Shown one piece after another: positions 18,845 to 26,301 of a stretch of 64,000 bases of DNA. The translations under genes and the position numbers were made by a program. The notes beneath the pieces were generated by a model that was not told where the DNA came from, made no database searches, and saw only the letters and a program-made list of their open reading frames with translations. The DNA is taken from positions 1,341,446 to 1,405,445 of the forward strand of contig NZ_JADWYJ010000001.1 of NCBI RefSeq assembly GCF_021354595.1, in the 5' to 3' direction. How positions within the stretch are numbered: position 1 is the stretch's first letter; every line of letters begins with the position of its first letter. This stretch comes from Maribellus sp. CM-23. Its GTDB lineage: Bacteria > Bacteroidota > Bacteroidia > Bacteroidales > Prolixibacteraceae.

Positions 18845-20425
18845 ATGAAACTATATAATCAAAGAACAATACGTAAGGCAATTATGCTGTTTTTTACAGC
18901 ATTGCTTATCACTTCCTGTACCGACAATTTTGAGGATTTGAATCTTCATCCATCCAACCCGTCAGAAAATGACCTGACAAATTCGGAAAGGATAGGCTCC
19001 TTGTTCCCAACGCTGATTTCGACCATGCATTACGCCCAGGAAAACCGAAACCAGATGGTTGAACAAATGGTTGGAAACCAGTACGGAGGCTACATGGTAA
19101 CTACCAATAGCTGGCAGGGAACCAATTTCGGCACTTTTAACCCTGCAAAAGACTGGGTTGACTATCCGTTTAACACGATCATGGTGGATTTTAACTCGAA
19201 TTACCTGTTTGTAAAAGAAGTAACCCAAAGCACCGGGTACATCTATGCCTGGGCTAATATTCTTCGGGTGGCAACCATGCTCCGCGTAACCGACATGTAC
19301 GGACCAATTCCTTATTCAAAAATAAGCGAAGGCGGTTTGACAACCGGGTACGACAATGTTCAGGACGTATACCACAATTTGATTGCTGACCTGGACAACA
19401 GCATCACTTCATTAACCAGTTATTTGGCTGAAAAACCAACCCAAAGTCCTTTGGCTGAATACGACGTAGTATTTAATGGCGATTTTGGAAAATGGATCAG
19501 GTTTGCCAATTCGTTAAAGCTGCGCATGGCGGTTCGCATTGCCCAGGTTGACACTGAATATGCCAAAACCGTTATGCAGCAAGCCATCGATGCCGGCCCC
19601 ATTGAAGTGAACACAGACAACGCTTTTATCCCAACCCAGGATAATCCCTATTACAAATCTTCGCATTCGTGGGGCGACCTGGCCGTTAGCGCTGTGTTAT
19701 CTGCCTACATGAACGGTTTCGAAGATCCCCGCAGAGAGGTTTACATGACTTTGGCCACTTACGGTGAAAAGTACCGGGGTGTTCGCATGGGAATTGAAAA
19801 CATATACAAACCGTGGTATTCTGCCACAGCATACTTTTCAAAACCTGCGTTTGCTTCTGATTCTCCGTTGCTGGTTTATTGTGCAGCCGAAACTGCTTTT
19901 CTAAAAGCCGAAGCGGCGCTGAGAGGATGGATACCCGGAGGCGACGAACAAGCTCGGTCGTTTTACGAGGAAGGCATCACTTTGTCGATGGAGCAACACG
20001 GTGTTACTGCCGGGGATTTCATTCAGTCAACAACACCTCCGGAAGTTTATAAAGACATTGCAACCAACATTTCGATTTCAGTCAATACTCCGGTTACCGT
20101 ATCATGGGATGATGCCGGGGCAAGTGAAAATACCAAACTGGAAAAGATTATCACTCAAAAGTGGCTGGCGAATTACCCGCTTGGTTTCGAGTCGTGGTGT
20201 GATCACCGGAGAACCGGATTTCCCCAGTTTTTCCCGGCACAGGATAATCTTAGCTCAAGTGGTTTTATCGGCGATGTCACAAACAGTTCATCTCGTATGG
20301 TAAGACGCTTACCGTTTCCACAATCGCAGTACCAGGGAAATAATACGAATGTACAGGAGGCAGTGCAAATGCTGGGAGGCGATGATGTTGCCAACACAGA
20401 TATTTGGTGGGCTCAAAAACCCTAA
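18845..20425 (+). CDS. SusD-like surface glycan-binding lipoprotein
   Basis: A 526-residue SusD/RagB-family lipoprotein, the lid of the SusC barrel. The lipobox ITSC places the lipidated Cys at residue 25, and the following TDNFEDL is acidic, as in Bacteroidota surface-export signals. The TPR-like helical core is seen in WANILRVATMLRVTDMYGPIPYSK and KWIRFANSLKLRMAVRIAQVD, and FLKAEAALRGW lies in the C-terminal half. This sequence style matches the SusD-like_2 group. The gene is second in the import operon and is followed by the GH18 gene. Confidence 0.94.
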   Translation: MKLYNQRTIRKAIMLFFTALLITSCTDNFEDLNLHPSNPSENDLTNSERIGSLFPTLISTMHYAQENRNQMVEQMVGNQYGGYMVTTNSWQGTNFGTFNPAKDWVDYPFNTIMVDFNSNYLFVKEVTQSTGYIYAWANILRVATMLRVTDMYGPIPYSKISEGGLTTGYDNVQDVYHNLIADLDNSITSLTSYLAEKPTQSPLAEYDVVFNGDFGKWIRFANSLKLRMAVRIAQVDTEYAKTVMQQAIDAGPIEVNTDNAFIPTQDNPYYKSSHSWGDLAVSAVLSAYMNGFEDPRREVYMTLATYGEKYRGVRMGIENIYKPWYSATAYFSKPAFASDSPLLVYCAAETAFLKAEAALRGWIPGGDEQARSFYEEGITLSMEQHGVTAGDFIQSTTPPEVYKDIATNISISVNTPVTVSWDDAGASENTKLEKIITQKWLANYPLGFESWCDHRRTGFPQFFPAQDNLSSSGFIGDVTNSSSRMVRRLPFPQSQYQGNNTNVQEAVQMLGGDDVANTDIWWAQKP

Positions 20426-20508
20426 GGCGATGAATTACAAGGTGAGACGTTTACAAAACAAAAAACTTTACCTGTATGAATTTCATATCTAAAAAAAGTA
20501 AATACGAA

Positions 20509-21654
20509 ATGAAAACAAGAAATATAAAAATATCATTACTGGCCTTCTTCATGGCTGCCCTGTTTACAGGATGCAACGATTGGCTGGAAACAGAATCTGT
20601 AAATGATACGGATTTAAATACCACAATTAAAAGCCAAGAATACTATGCGGCCCTTCGTGAATGGAAGAGCACACCGGGGCTTCCGCAGGTATTTGTATGG
20701 TTCGACAACTGGAATGGCATTTCTCCCACAGGAGAAAACAGCCTGAGGGGATTACCCGACTCTGTAACCATTGCTTCCAACTGGGGAGGACACCCCAAAT
20801 TCGATCTTAGCCCCGAGCGTAAAGCTGACATGGAATACGTGCAGCAAGTAAAGGGTACTAAGGTGGTTGTTACACTTTTCTCGGCAAAGGTAGGAGACGA
20901 TATGCCCGAAGATGAAATCTATAATATTGGGAACAGTTCAGACGAAGCGGTTGTGAGACCGGCGATCCGTAAATACGCCGAGGCAATTTACGATGCAGTT
21001 GTTGCAGCAGGTTACGACGGTTTTGACTGGGACTATGAGCCCTATTACGGTGGTATGTTTGATGCCTACCTTTGGTTGAACGATGTACAAAGCCGGATCT
21101 TTATCGAAGAACTCGGCTATTGGTTTGGTCCGGGCTCTCAACGAACAGAGCGTGATGGACGAAAACCAGCCATTCCCGGCTTGCTGTTCCTTGTTGACGG
21201 AGAAGTTGGTGTAGGAAAAGGGATGGGCCTAGACTGGGAATCGCAATATATCGACTACTTTGTTTTACAGGCTTACGGTTCAACTTCTGATGCCAACCGT
21301 ACTTACCGCGTTAGTGGTGTTTTAAGGGATATGGCCAAACACATTGAGTCCGGAGCAATTACCGAAAAAGAAGTGGTACGCAGAACGATCCTTACGGAGA
21401 ACTTTGAGTCGTATGCCAATTCAGGAGGCGGATTTCTTGGAATGTCAGAGTTTATTTTTAAGCCTGAAGAGCTAAATCAGCAAATTGGCGGATGCGGACT
21501 GTACCGGTCTGGTTTTGACTACGCACCAAAAGGAAAAGGTGACTACAATGGATCGCCTGAATACTACTTCCTGCGCAAGGGGATTACCAACATATTCAGG
21601 ATATTCAACGAAAGACAAAATGTTGCGGAACAAAGTTCTGAAGCAGCGAAATAG
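20509..21654 (+). CDS. GH18 endo-beta-N-acetylglucosaminidase-like surface lipoprotein
   Basis: A 381-residue lipoprotein (lipobox FTGC, Cys22, followed by NDWLETE). The GH18 catalytic signature DGFDWDYE is complete, with Asp170, Asp173, Asp175 and the general acid Glu177, so the protein should be active and not one of the binding-only GH18-like lipoproteins found in some PULs. GH18 members next to SusC/D in Bacteroidota, such as B. thetaiotaomicron BT3987, cut the chitobiose core of high-mannose N-glycans. Here the following mannosidase genes point to the same substrate. The ATG at 20509 gives a normal 21-residue signal peptide; 20476 adds 11 charged residues before it. A chitinase role is the alternative, but nothing else nearby suggests chitin. 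Confidence 0.87.
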   Translation: MKTRNIKISLLAFFMAALFTGCNDWLETESVNDTDLNTTIKSQEYYAALREWKSTPGLPQVFVWFDNWNGISPTGENSLRGLPDSVTIASNWGGHPKFDLSPERKADMEYVQQVKGTKVVVTLFSAKVGDDMPEDEIYNIGNSSDEAVVRPAIRKYAEAIYDAVVAAGYDGFDWDYEPYYGGMFDAYLWLNDVQSRIFIEELGYWFGPGSQRTERDGRKPAIPGLLFLVDGEVGVGKGMGLDWESQYIDYFVLQAYGSTSDANRTYRVSGVLRDMAKHIESGAITEKEVVRRTILTENFESYANSGGGFLGMSEFIFKPEELNQQIGGCGLYRSGFDYAPKGKGDYNGSPEYYFLRKGITNIFRIFNERQNVAEQSSEAAK

Positions 21655-21721
21655 CATTGATTTGTAACACGAACAAAAGAAATGAAACAAGCATGTCAAT
21701 ATTTCAACCAGGAACATAATT

Positions 21722-21770
21722 ATCCCTCAGTTGACCGGCATGCAGGTTTCATCCGTCGGTTGACGGATCG
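21722..21770. repeat. Two adjacent copies of a short palindromic repeat
   Basis: ATCCGTCGGTTGACGGAT at 21751-21768 forms a 7-bp stem. ATCCCTCAGTTGACCGGC at 21722-21739 looks like a degenerate copy just before it. A third copy lies at 40543-40560. The pair sits between the GH18 and LamG genes within the operon. Confidence 0.5.
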
Positions 21771-21793
21771 CTAAAAATTAAAAATTCAAAGGA

Positions 21794-22930
21794 ATGAAAA
21801 AGATATATGCATTAAGTTTTATCATCACATGCCTGGGCATTCTTTTCTCAGGCTGCGACGATGCCGAATATGGAGTTATCGACAACAGCATTTATTTAGG
21901 TGATGCAGTTACTTCCAAATCTGCCACCTTGACCATGGAAGAAGAAGTGGTCATTAATGTTAATGTGCGCCTTGCCAAGCAAGTGACCAACGACGTGGAG
22001 GTTACCATCAAATTAATCCCCGAATTAATCGATTCTTATAACGAAGAGAATGCTACGGAATATTATCCTGTACCTGATTTTCAGCTGCCTGAAAACGCAA
22101 AAGTGATTATCCCGGCAGGAGAAATAAGCTCTGTTTATTCTTTTAGCGTTAAAGACTTCAATACCGGAGGAAAGCAATATGCCCTGGGAGTTGAACTGGG
22201 GGATGTACTGGCCGGAGGTGTAACTAAATCAGTATCGCAATCCAGGTTTATTTATCTGTTGTCTAAACCCCTGAAAGTTTCGGTTCCTGTTCTTAACGGA
22301 AGGAGTGGAAAGATTACGATGGCACCGGAAACCGATTGGGGAATCACTACGAAAGAATGGTCGCTTGAGTTTTGGGCACGTATGTCAGGTTACAACAGAA
22401 ATAACCAGGCAGTCTTTAGCACCGGAAGTAAAGATCATGAGATTTATATTCGCTTTGGCGATGCCAACAGACCTTATAATTATTTACAGATTAAAACGCT
22501 GGGAGGCCAGGTTCAAACAGATTCGGATCTCAAGGCAAATCAATGGTACCACTGGACTTTTGTGTACGACGGAACAAGTCTTACCATCTACAGAGATGGA
22601 CAGCAGGACATTAAATTTAATCCACCCGCTCCTAAAGGAGGCGCTGTTCGTTTTGATTACATGAAAATGATCTCCAGCGGATCGTATTTTGTCGATCAGT
22701 GTGCGATGAGCCAGGTGCGTTTATGGAAAACAGCGATCTCTCAGTCGCAAATTGAGAACAACATGTTCTTCTCTGTAAATCCGAACAATGCTGATTTGCT
22801 GGGTTACTGGCCCATGGACGAAGGAGACGGAAACTCATTTGTGGACATAACAGGTAACGGTCACGACGGAACTGCCGACGAAGGCGTGGTAGTAGGTTGG
22901 GAGCACAACATACGTTTTGATCAGCAGTAG
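21794..22930 (+). CDS. Surface glycan-binding lipoprotein (DUF1735 + LamG-like)
   Basis: A 378-residue lipoprotein with lipobox FSGC (Cys21) followed by DDAEYG, an acidic surface-export-type context. Residues about 25-160 resemble the DUF1735 beta-sandwich found in SusE/F-position proteins (NVRLAKQVTNDVEVTIKL...). Residues about 180-375 form a LamG/concanavalin-A-like domain (WSLEFWARMSGY, WYHWTFVYDGTSLTIYRDGQ, VRLWKTAISQSQIENNM, GYWPMDEGDG). The same architecture occurs beside SusC/D and GH18 in the B. thetaiotaomicron high-mannose PUL, where such proteins bind glycan at the surface. It is the last gene before a strong terminator. Confidence 0.88.
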   Translation: MKKIYALSFIITCLGILFSGCDDAEYGVIDNSIYLGDAVTSKSATLTMEEEVVINVNVRLAKQVTNDVEVTIKLIPELIDSYNEENATEYYPVPDFQLPENAKVIIPAGEISSVYSFSVKDFNTGGKQYALGVELGDVLAGGVTKSVSQSRFIYLLSKPLKVSVPVLNGRSGKITMAPETDWGITTKEWSLEFWARMSGYNRNNQAVFSTGSKDHEIYIRFGDANRPYNYLQIKTLGGQVQTDSDLKANQWYHWTFVYDGTSLTIYRDGQQDIKFNPPAPKGGAVRFDYMKMISSGSYFVDQCAMSQVRLWKTAISQSQIENNMFFSVNPNNADLLGYWPMDEGDGNSFVDITGNGHDGTADEGVVVGWEHNIRFDQQ

Positions 22931-23404
22931 CTTACCAAACCAATATAAAATAGTGGTTGAATCATAAAAACTGAATCTTGAAACAAAAGAGCCATCCGCT
23001 ATTCAGCAAAATGTTCTGTTAAGAGATTTAGTTCTGAAGTACTAATTAGTCAAAGGAGCACAAAGCTCCTTTGACTAATAACTCAAACATTTATTCAGCA
23101 AATACTAAACTCCTTAAACCTCGCGGGAATCAATCGGTTCTAATATTTCGCATAAGGTTTAATCAGAGAATGATCGGATAATAATCTTTTCCTCCGGGAA
23201 TTTTATTGATCTTCCAATTCCCCTTACTCCATACTCACCTGTCTTCCCTTCTAATTTACCTCACACTGCAGTGATCCGGTTATTGGTAATCACATGCACT
23301 CCCTACTCAAAACTAACCAGTAAGCGTATTCACTTCCGCCAAAATTTTCCCATGGTCATTTCATTAATTTGCCTACATTTGCAAATGTATGAACATTTGA
23401 ACAA
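22931..23404. other. Intergenic region between import operon and GntR
   Basis: These 474 bp contain the terminator at 23045-23079 and the GntR promoter/operator at 23374-23407. No gene is seen in the rest. Confidence 0.65.
23045..23079 (+). terminator. Terminator of the SusC-SusD-GH18-SGBP operon
   Basis: A perfect 15-bp stem (ATTAGTCAAAGGAGC and its complement) with a 5-base loop ACAAA, 115 bp after the last stop codon of the import operon. Confidence 0.85.
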
Positions 23405-23407
23405 ATG
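23374..23407 (+). promoter_or_regulatory. GntR promoter with two overlapping palindromic operators
   Basis: A -7 match TACATTTG (23374-23381) is overlapped by the perfect 14-bp palindrome ACATTTGCAAATGT (23375-23388). A second palindrome, CATTTG-AA-CAAATG (23394-23407), covers the expected transcription start and the ATG at 23405. Both share the half-site CATTTG. This layout strongly suggests autorepression by the encoded GntR protein and implies a very short leader of about 10-17 nt. Confidence 0.65.
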
Positions 23408-24139
23408 AATTTTAAGATAGACCATTCAGCTAAATTGCCTCTGCATTATCAGGTAGAGGAACTGTTAAGACAATTGATTGAGCAGCCCGACTACCAAAAC
23501 GGAAAATTCCTCCCCCCGGAAGTAGAGCTGGCCAACCAGCTGGGCGTCAGCCGAAACACTATCCGTCAAGCCACCAATAAACTGGAATACGAAGGATTGA
23601 TCGTCAGAAAAAAAGGGTTCGGGACAAAGGTTACTGGTAAATCAGTAACAACACAGCTTGACAGCTGGCACTCGTTTACCCAGGAAATGACCGAAAAAGG
23701 CATCTCGTTTAAAAACTACCTCGTAAAAGCCCAATTTGTGGAAATCAACGAGAAGATTGCTACCTTTTTCAACATCCCACCCAAATCGAAGGTACTATTG
23801 GTCACCCGTTTACGTGGCGATGAAGCAGCCCCTTTTGTGTATTTCGAAAGTTACCTCCATCCTCGCATTGGTGTTTCAGAAACCGAAGATTTCACTCAAC
23901 CCTTGTACGAATTGCTGGAAACCAAGTACAAAACTCCCGTAAGTAATTCACAGGAAAAAATCAAAGCGCGGATTGCCTCCAAAATAACTGCCGACCGCCT
24001 TCGGATTAAACAAGGCGAACCCGTACTGATCCGCGAGCGCTTTGTGAGCGACCCGGGAGACCGGCCGGTGGAATACAACATCGGTTTTTACATCGCCGAG
24101 AAATTTACCTACTCCATCAACATAAAACGAGAACGGTAA
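23405..24139 (+). CDS. GntR-family (HutC/UTRA) transcriptional regulator
   Basis: A 244-residue regulator. The N-terminal winged helix (residues 1-75) has the GntR pattern LPLHYQVEELLRQLIE, FLPPEVELANQLGVSRNTIRQATNKLEYEGLIVRKKGFGTKV. The C-terminal UTRA effector domain (about 95-240) ends in PVLIRERFVSDPGDRPVEYNIGFYIAEKF. UTRA regulators usually sense sugar phosphates or amino sugars. It heads the catabolic half of the PUL (ROK kinase, permease, glycosidases, ManA), so mannose-6-phosphate, GlcNAc-6-phosphate or a related compound is a likely inducer. Overlapping palindromes at its own promoter suggest autoregulation. Confidence 0.93.
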   Translation: MNFKIDHSAKLPLHYQVEELLRQLIEQPDYQNGKFLPPEVELANQLGVSRNTIRQATNKLEYEGLIVRKKGFGTKVTGKSVTTQLDSWHSFTQEMTEKGISFKNYLVKAQFVEINEKIATFFNIPPKSKVLLVTRLRGDEAAPFVYFESYLHPRIGVSETEDFTQPLYELLETKYKTPVSNSQEKIKARIASKITADRLRIKQGEPVLIRERFVSDPGDRPVEYNIGFYIAEKFTYSINIKRER

Positions 24140-24181
24140 ATCAACCACTCTTTCTGAAAATAATATAAAACCAATAACAAC

Positions 24182-25123
24182 ATGAGTAAAAAGAATTTAG
24201 CTATCGGAATTGACGTAGGAGGAAGCCACGTTAGCTGTGCTGCCTTCAATTTGGATGAAAAGAAATACCTGCCGGAAACCTTTGCAGAAAGTGACCTGGA
24301 TAATCATGGTCCGGCGGATGAGATTATTGCTGTGTGGAGCAAAACGATTGCTTGTTCCATCGAAGCAGTTGGTTTGGAAAATCTGTCCGGAATTGGATTT
24401 GCCATGCCTGGCCCTTTCAATTATGAAAAAGGAATTCCGCTATTTACCGGAGAAAATAATAAGTACGAAAACATTTACGGGATTGATGTTCCGGCGGCAC
24501 TGCGAAAGTCGCTGAATCTTCCGGCCGACTTCCCAATCCGCTTCATCAACGATGCAACAGCATTTGCCATTGGCGAAGATTGGGCAGGGAAAGCTCAAGG
24601 CAGCAAGCGGTCGTTGTCGATTACACTTGGAACCGGCTTTGGCTCAGCTTTTCTGAAAGACAATCTTCCGGTTACTTCGGGCGATGATGTTCCCGAGCAA
24701 GGCTGTACTTGGCACCTTCCTTTTAAAGAAGGAATAGCCGATGATTACTTCTCAACCCGGGGATTGGTGGACCGCTATCAGCAAAAAACAGGGAAGTCGG
24801 TCAAGGGAGTTAAAGAGATTGCCATGAGCGCACCAACTGAAGAAGTCGCCCGTGAGCTTTTTAATGATTTTGGATCACAACTGGTGAATTTGTTGCAGCC
24901 CTGGTTGGAGCGTTTTCAGGTGGAAATTTTGGTTATTGGAGGAAATATAGCCAATGCTTATGATTGGTTTCAGCCAGCCTTAACAGCAGCCTTAAAAGAT
25001 AAGAACAGTAACGTGCGTGTCGAGATATCAAGCCTGAAGGAAACGGCCGCCATTATCGGTAGCGCTGTTTTGGCTGACCATTCTTTTTTTCAGAGAGTAG
25101 AACCTTTATTGGCTGAAATGTAA
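24182..25123 (+). CDS. ROK-family sugar kinase
   Basis: A 313-residue cytoplasmic kinase of the ROK/hexokinase superfamily. The phosphate-1 motif is AIGIDVGGSH (residues 7-16), followed by the substrate and catalytic region INDATAFAIGED (Asp as base) and the phosphate-2 loop LGTGFGSAF. The zinc-binding CxCGxxGC motif of classical ROK proteins is absent; the corresponding stretch reads PEQGCTWHLPFKEG. The context (mannosidases, hexose permease, mannose-6-phosphate isomerase) makes mannose the likely substrate, with glucose or GlcNAc as alternatives. The gene is 42 bp after gntR and 22 bp before the permease gene, so it is probably co-transcribed with both. Confidence 0.88.
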   Translation: MSKKNLAIGIDVGGSHVSCAAFNLDEKKYLPETFAESDLDNHGPADEIIAVWSKTIACSIEAVGLENLSGIGFAMPGPFNYEKGIPLFTGENNKYENIYGIDVPAALRKSLNLPADFPIRFINDATAFAIGEDWAGKAQGSKRSLSITLGTGFGSAFLKDNLPVTSGDDVPEQGCTWHLPFKEGIADDYFSTRGLVDRYQQKTGKSVKGVKEIAMSAPTEEVARELFNDFGSQLVNLLQPWLERFQVEILVIGGNIANAYDWFQPALTAALKDKNSNVRVEISSLKETAAIIGSAVLADHSFFQRVEPLLAEM

Positions 25124-25145
25124 TACGAATCTAAACCAACTAAAT

Positions 25146-26300
25146 ATGACAAAATCAAAAATTTCCTTAAAACTGGTTGCCCCTGTCCTGATGAGCTTTT
25201 TCGTCATGAGCTTTTGCGATCTTGTTGGGATCGGTGTTGACCGTGTAAAACTGGAGTTTGGCTTGTCCAACACCATGGCTCAATTAATTCCGTTAGCCGT
25301 TTTCTTCTGGTTTTTCGTCCTGTCTGTTCCCGTTGGAATTTTGCAGGATCGGATTGGAAAACGAAATGTGCTAAACCTGGGAATGGCAGTGACTGCCATA
25401 GGGCTGCTGGTCCCTTTCTTCTTTTATTCCTTCGGAATGGTTTTGTTTGGCTTTGCCCTGCTGGGGATTGGAAACACCATTGTGCAGGTTTCAGCTAACC
25501 CATTGCTGGTAGATGTGGTGCCCGATCAAAAACGCTCCAGTTTCTTGAGTTTCTCTCAATTTGTAAAGTCCATTGGATCCATGTTGGCCGCTCCGTTAGC
25601 TGGATGGCTGGCGCTGGTGTACGGCGATTGGAAGCTTTTATTTGCGGTATTCGGCGTGGTTTCCATTTTGGCTATTTTGTGGTTAGGACTAACACCCGTT
25701 GAGGAAAGCCGAAATACGGAAAACCGGGCAACCTTTGCTTCTTCTTTTAAGTTGTTGGGAAATGGATTTATTGCCCTGATGGTGCTCTGTATTTTCTTGG
25801 TTGTGGGGATTGATGTTGGTGTGAATGCGGTTTCCGGACAGTTTTTATTGCACAAATTTTCGTCGGCACAAACCCTGGCTGAGTCAGGCCGCAGTTTCTA
25901 TTTCTTTGGAAAACTACTTGGTACCTTGGGAGGAGCTATTTTGCTGGCAAAATGGTCGTCACGAAAGTTCTTTGTCGGTTCATCTATAGCCGGCGTTCTT
26001 TCTCTGCTGGCTTTAATTTTTGCACCTACCGAGACACTGGCTTTGGTTGTTATTTTCATCGTAGGCTTAGGAATTGCGAATATCTTCCCACTCATTTTTT
26101 CACTTACAGTAGAGCGTTATCCTACCCGTGCCAATGAAATTTCAGGCTTAATGATTATGGCCATTGTTGGAGGGGCTATTCTTCCTCCTGTAATGGGATG
26201 GGTGGCCGATGCCTTTAATATTACCGCAAGTTTTGTGGTCTTACTCGCAGCAATTGTTTTCATCTTAATCGTATCAATTTATGGCTTCCAGAAAAAATAA
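25146..26300 (+). CDS. MFS sugar permease (FucP/GGP-like)
   Basis: A 384-residue major facilitator superfamily permease with about 12 TM helices. Features include FWFFVLSVPVGILQDRIGKRN (the loop 2-3 motif), FGFALLGIGNTIVQVSANPLLVDVVP, typical of the fucose/glucose-galactose permease branch in Bacteroidota, and a second-half motif IFPLIFSLTVERYPTRANEISGLMIMAIVGGAILPP. It would carry free mannose or another hexose released in the periplasm across the inner membrane to the ROK kinase. The next gene begins two bases after its stop codon. Confidence 0.9.
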   Translation: MTKSKISLKLVAPVLMSFFVMSFCDLVGIGVDRVKLEFGLSNTMAQLIPLAVFFWFFVLSVPVGILQDRIGKRNVLNLGMAVTAIGLLVPFFFYSFGMVLFGFALLGIGNTIVQVSANPLLVDVVPDQKRSSFLSFSQFVKSIGSMLAAPLAGWLALVYGDWKLLFAVFGVVSILAILWLGLTPVEESRNTENRATFASSFKLLGNGFIALMVLCIFLVVGIDVGVNAVSGQFLLHKFSSAQTLAESGRSFYFFGKLLGTLGGAILLAKWSSRKFFVGSSIAGVLSLLALIFAPTETLALVVIFIVGLGIANIFPLIFSLTVERYPTRANEISGLMIMAIVGGAILPPVMGWVADAFNITASFVVLLAAIVFILIVSIYGFQKK

Positions 26301-26301
26301 A

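Noticed and set aside
20509..21654. Catalytically dead GH18-like binding protein
   Set aside because: The complete DxxDxDxE motif argues for an active enzyme.
26281..26301. GH92 start overlapping the MFS gene
   Set aside because: The ATG at 26302 gives a proper lipoprotein signal and a one-base gap; the earlier ATG only adds a basic prefix inside the permease gene.
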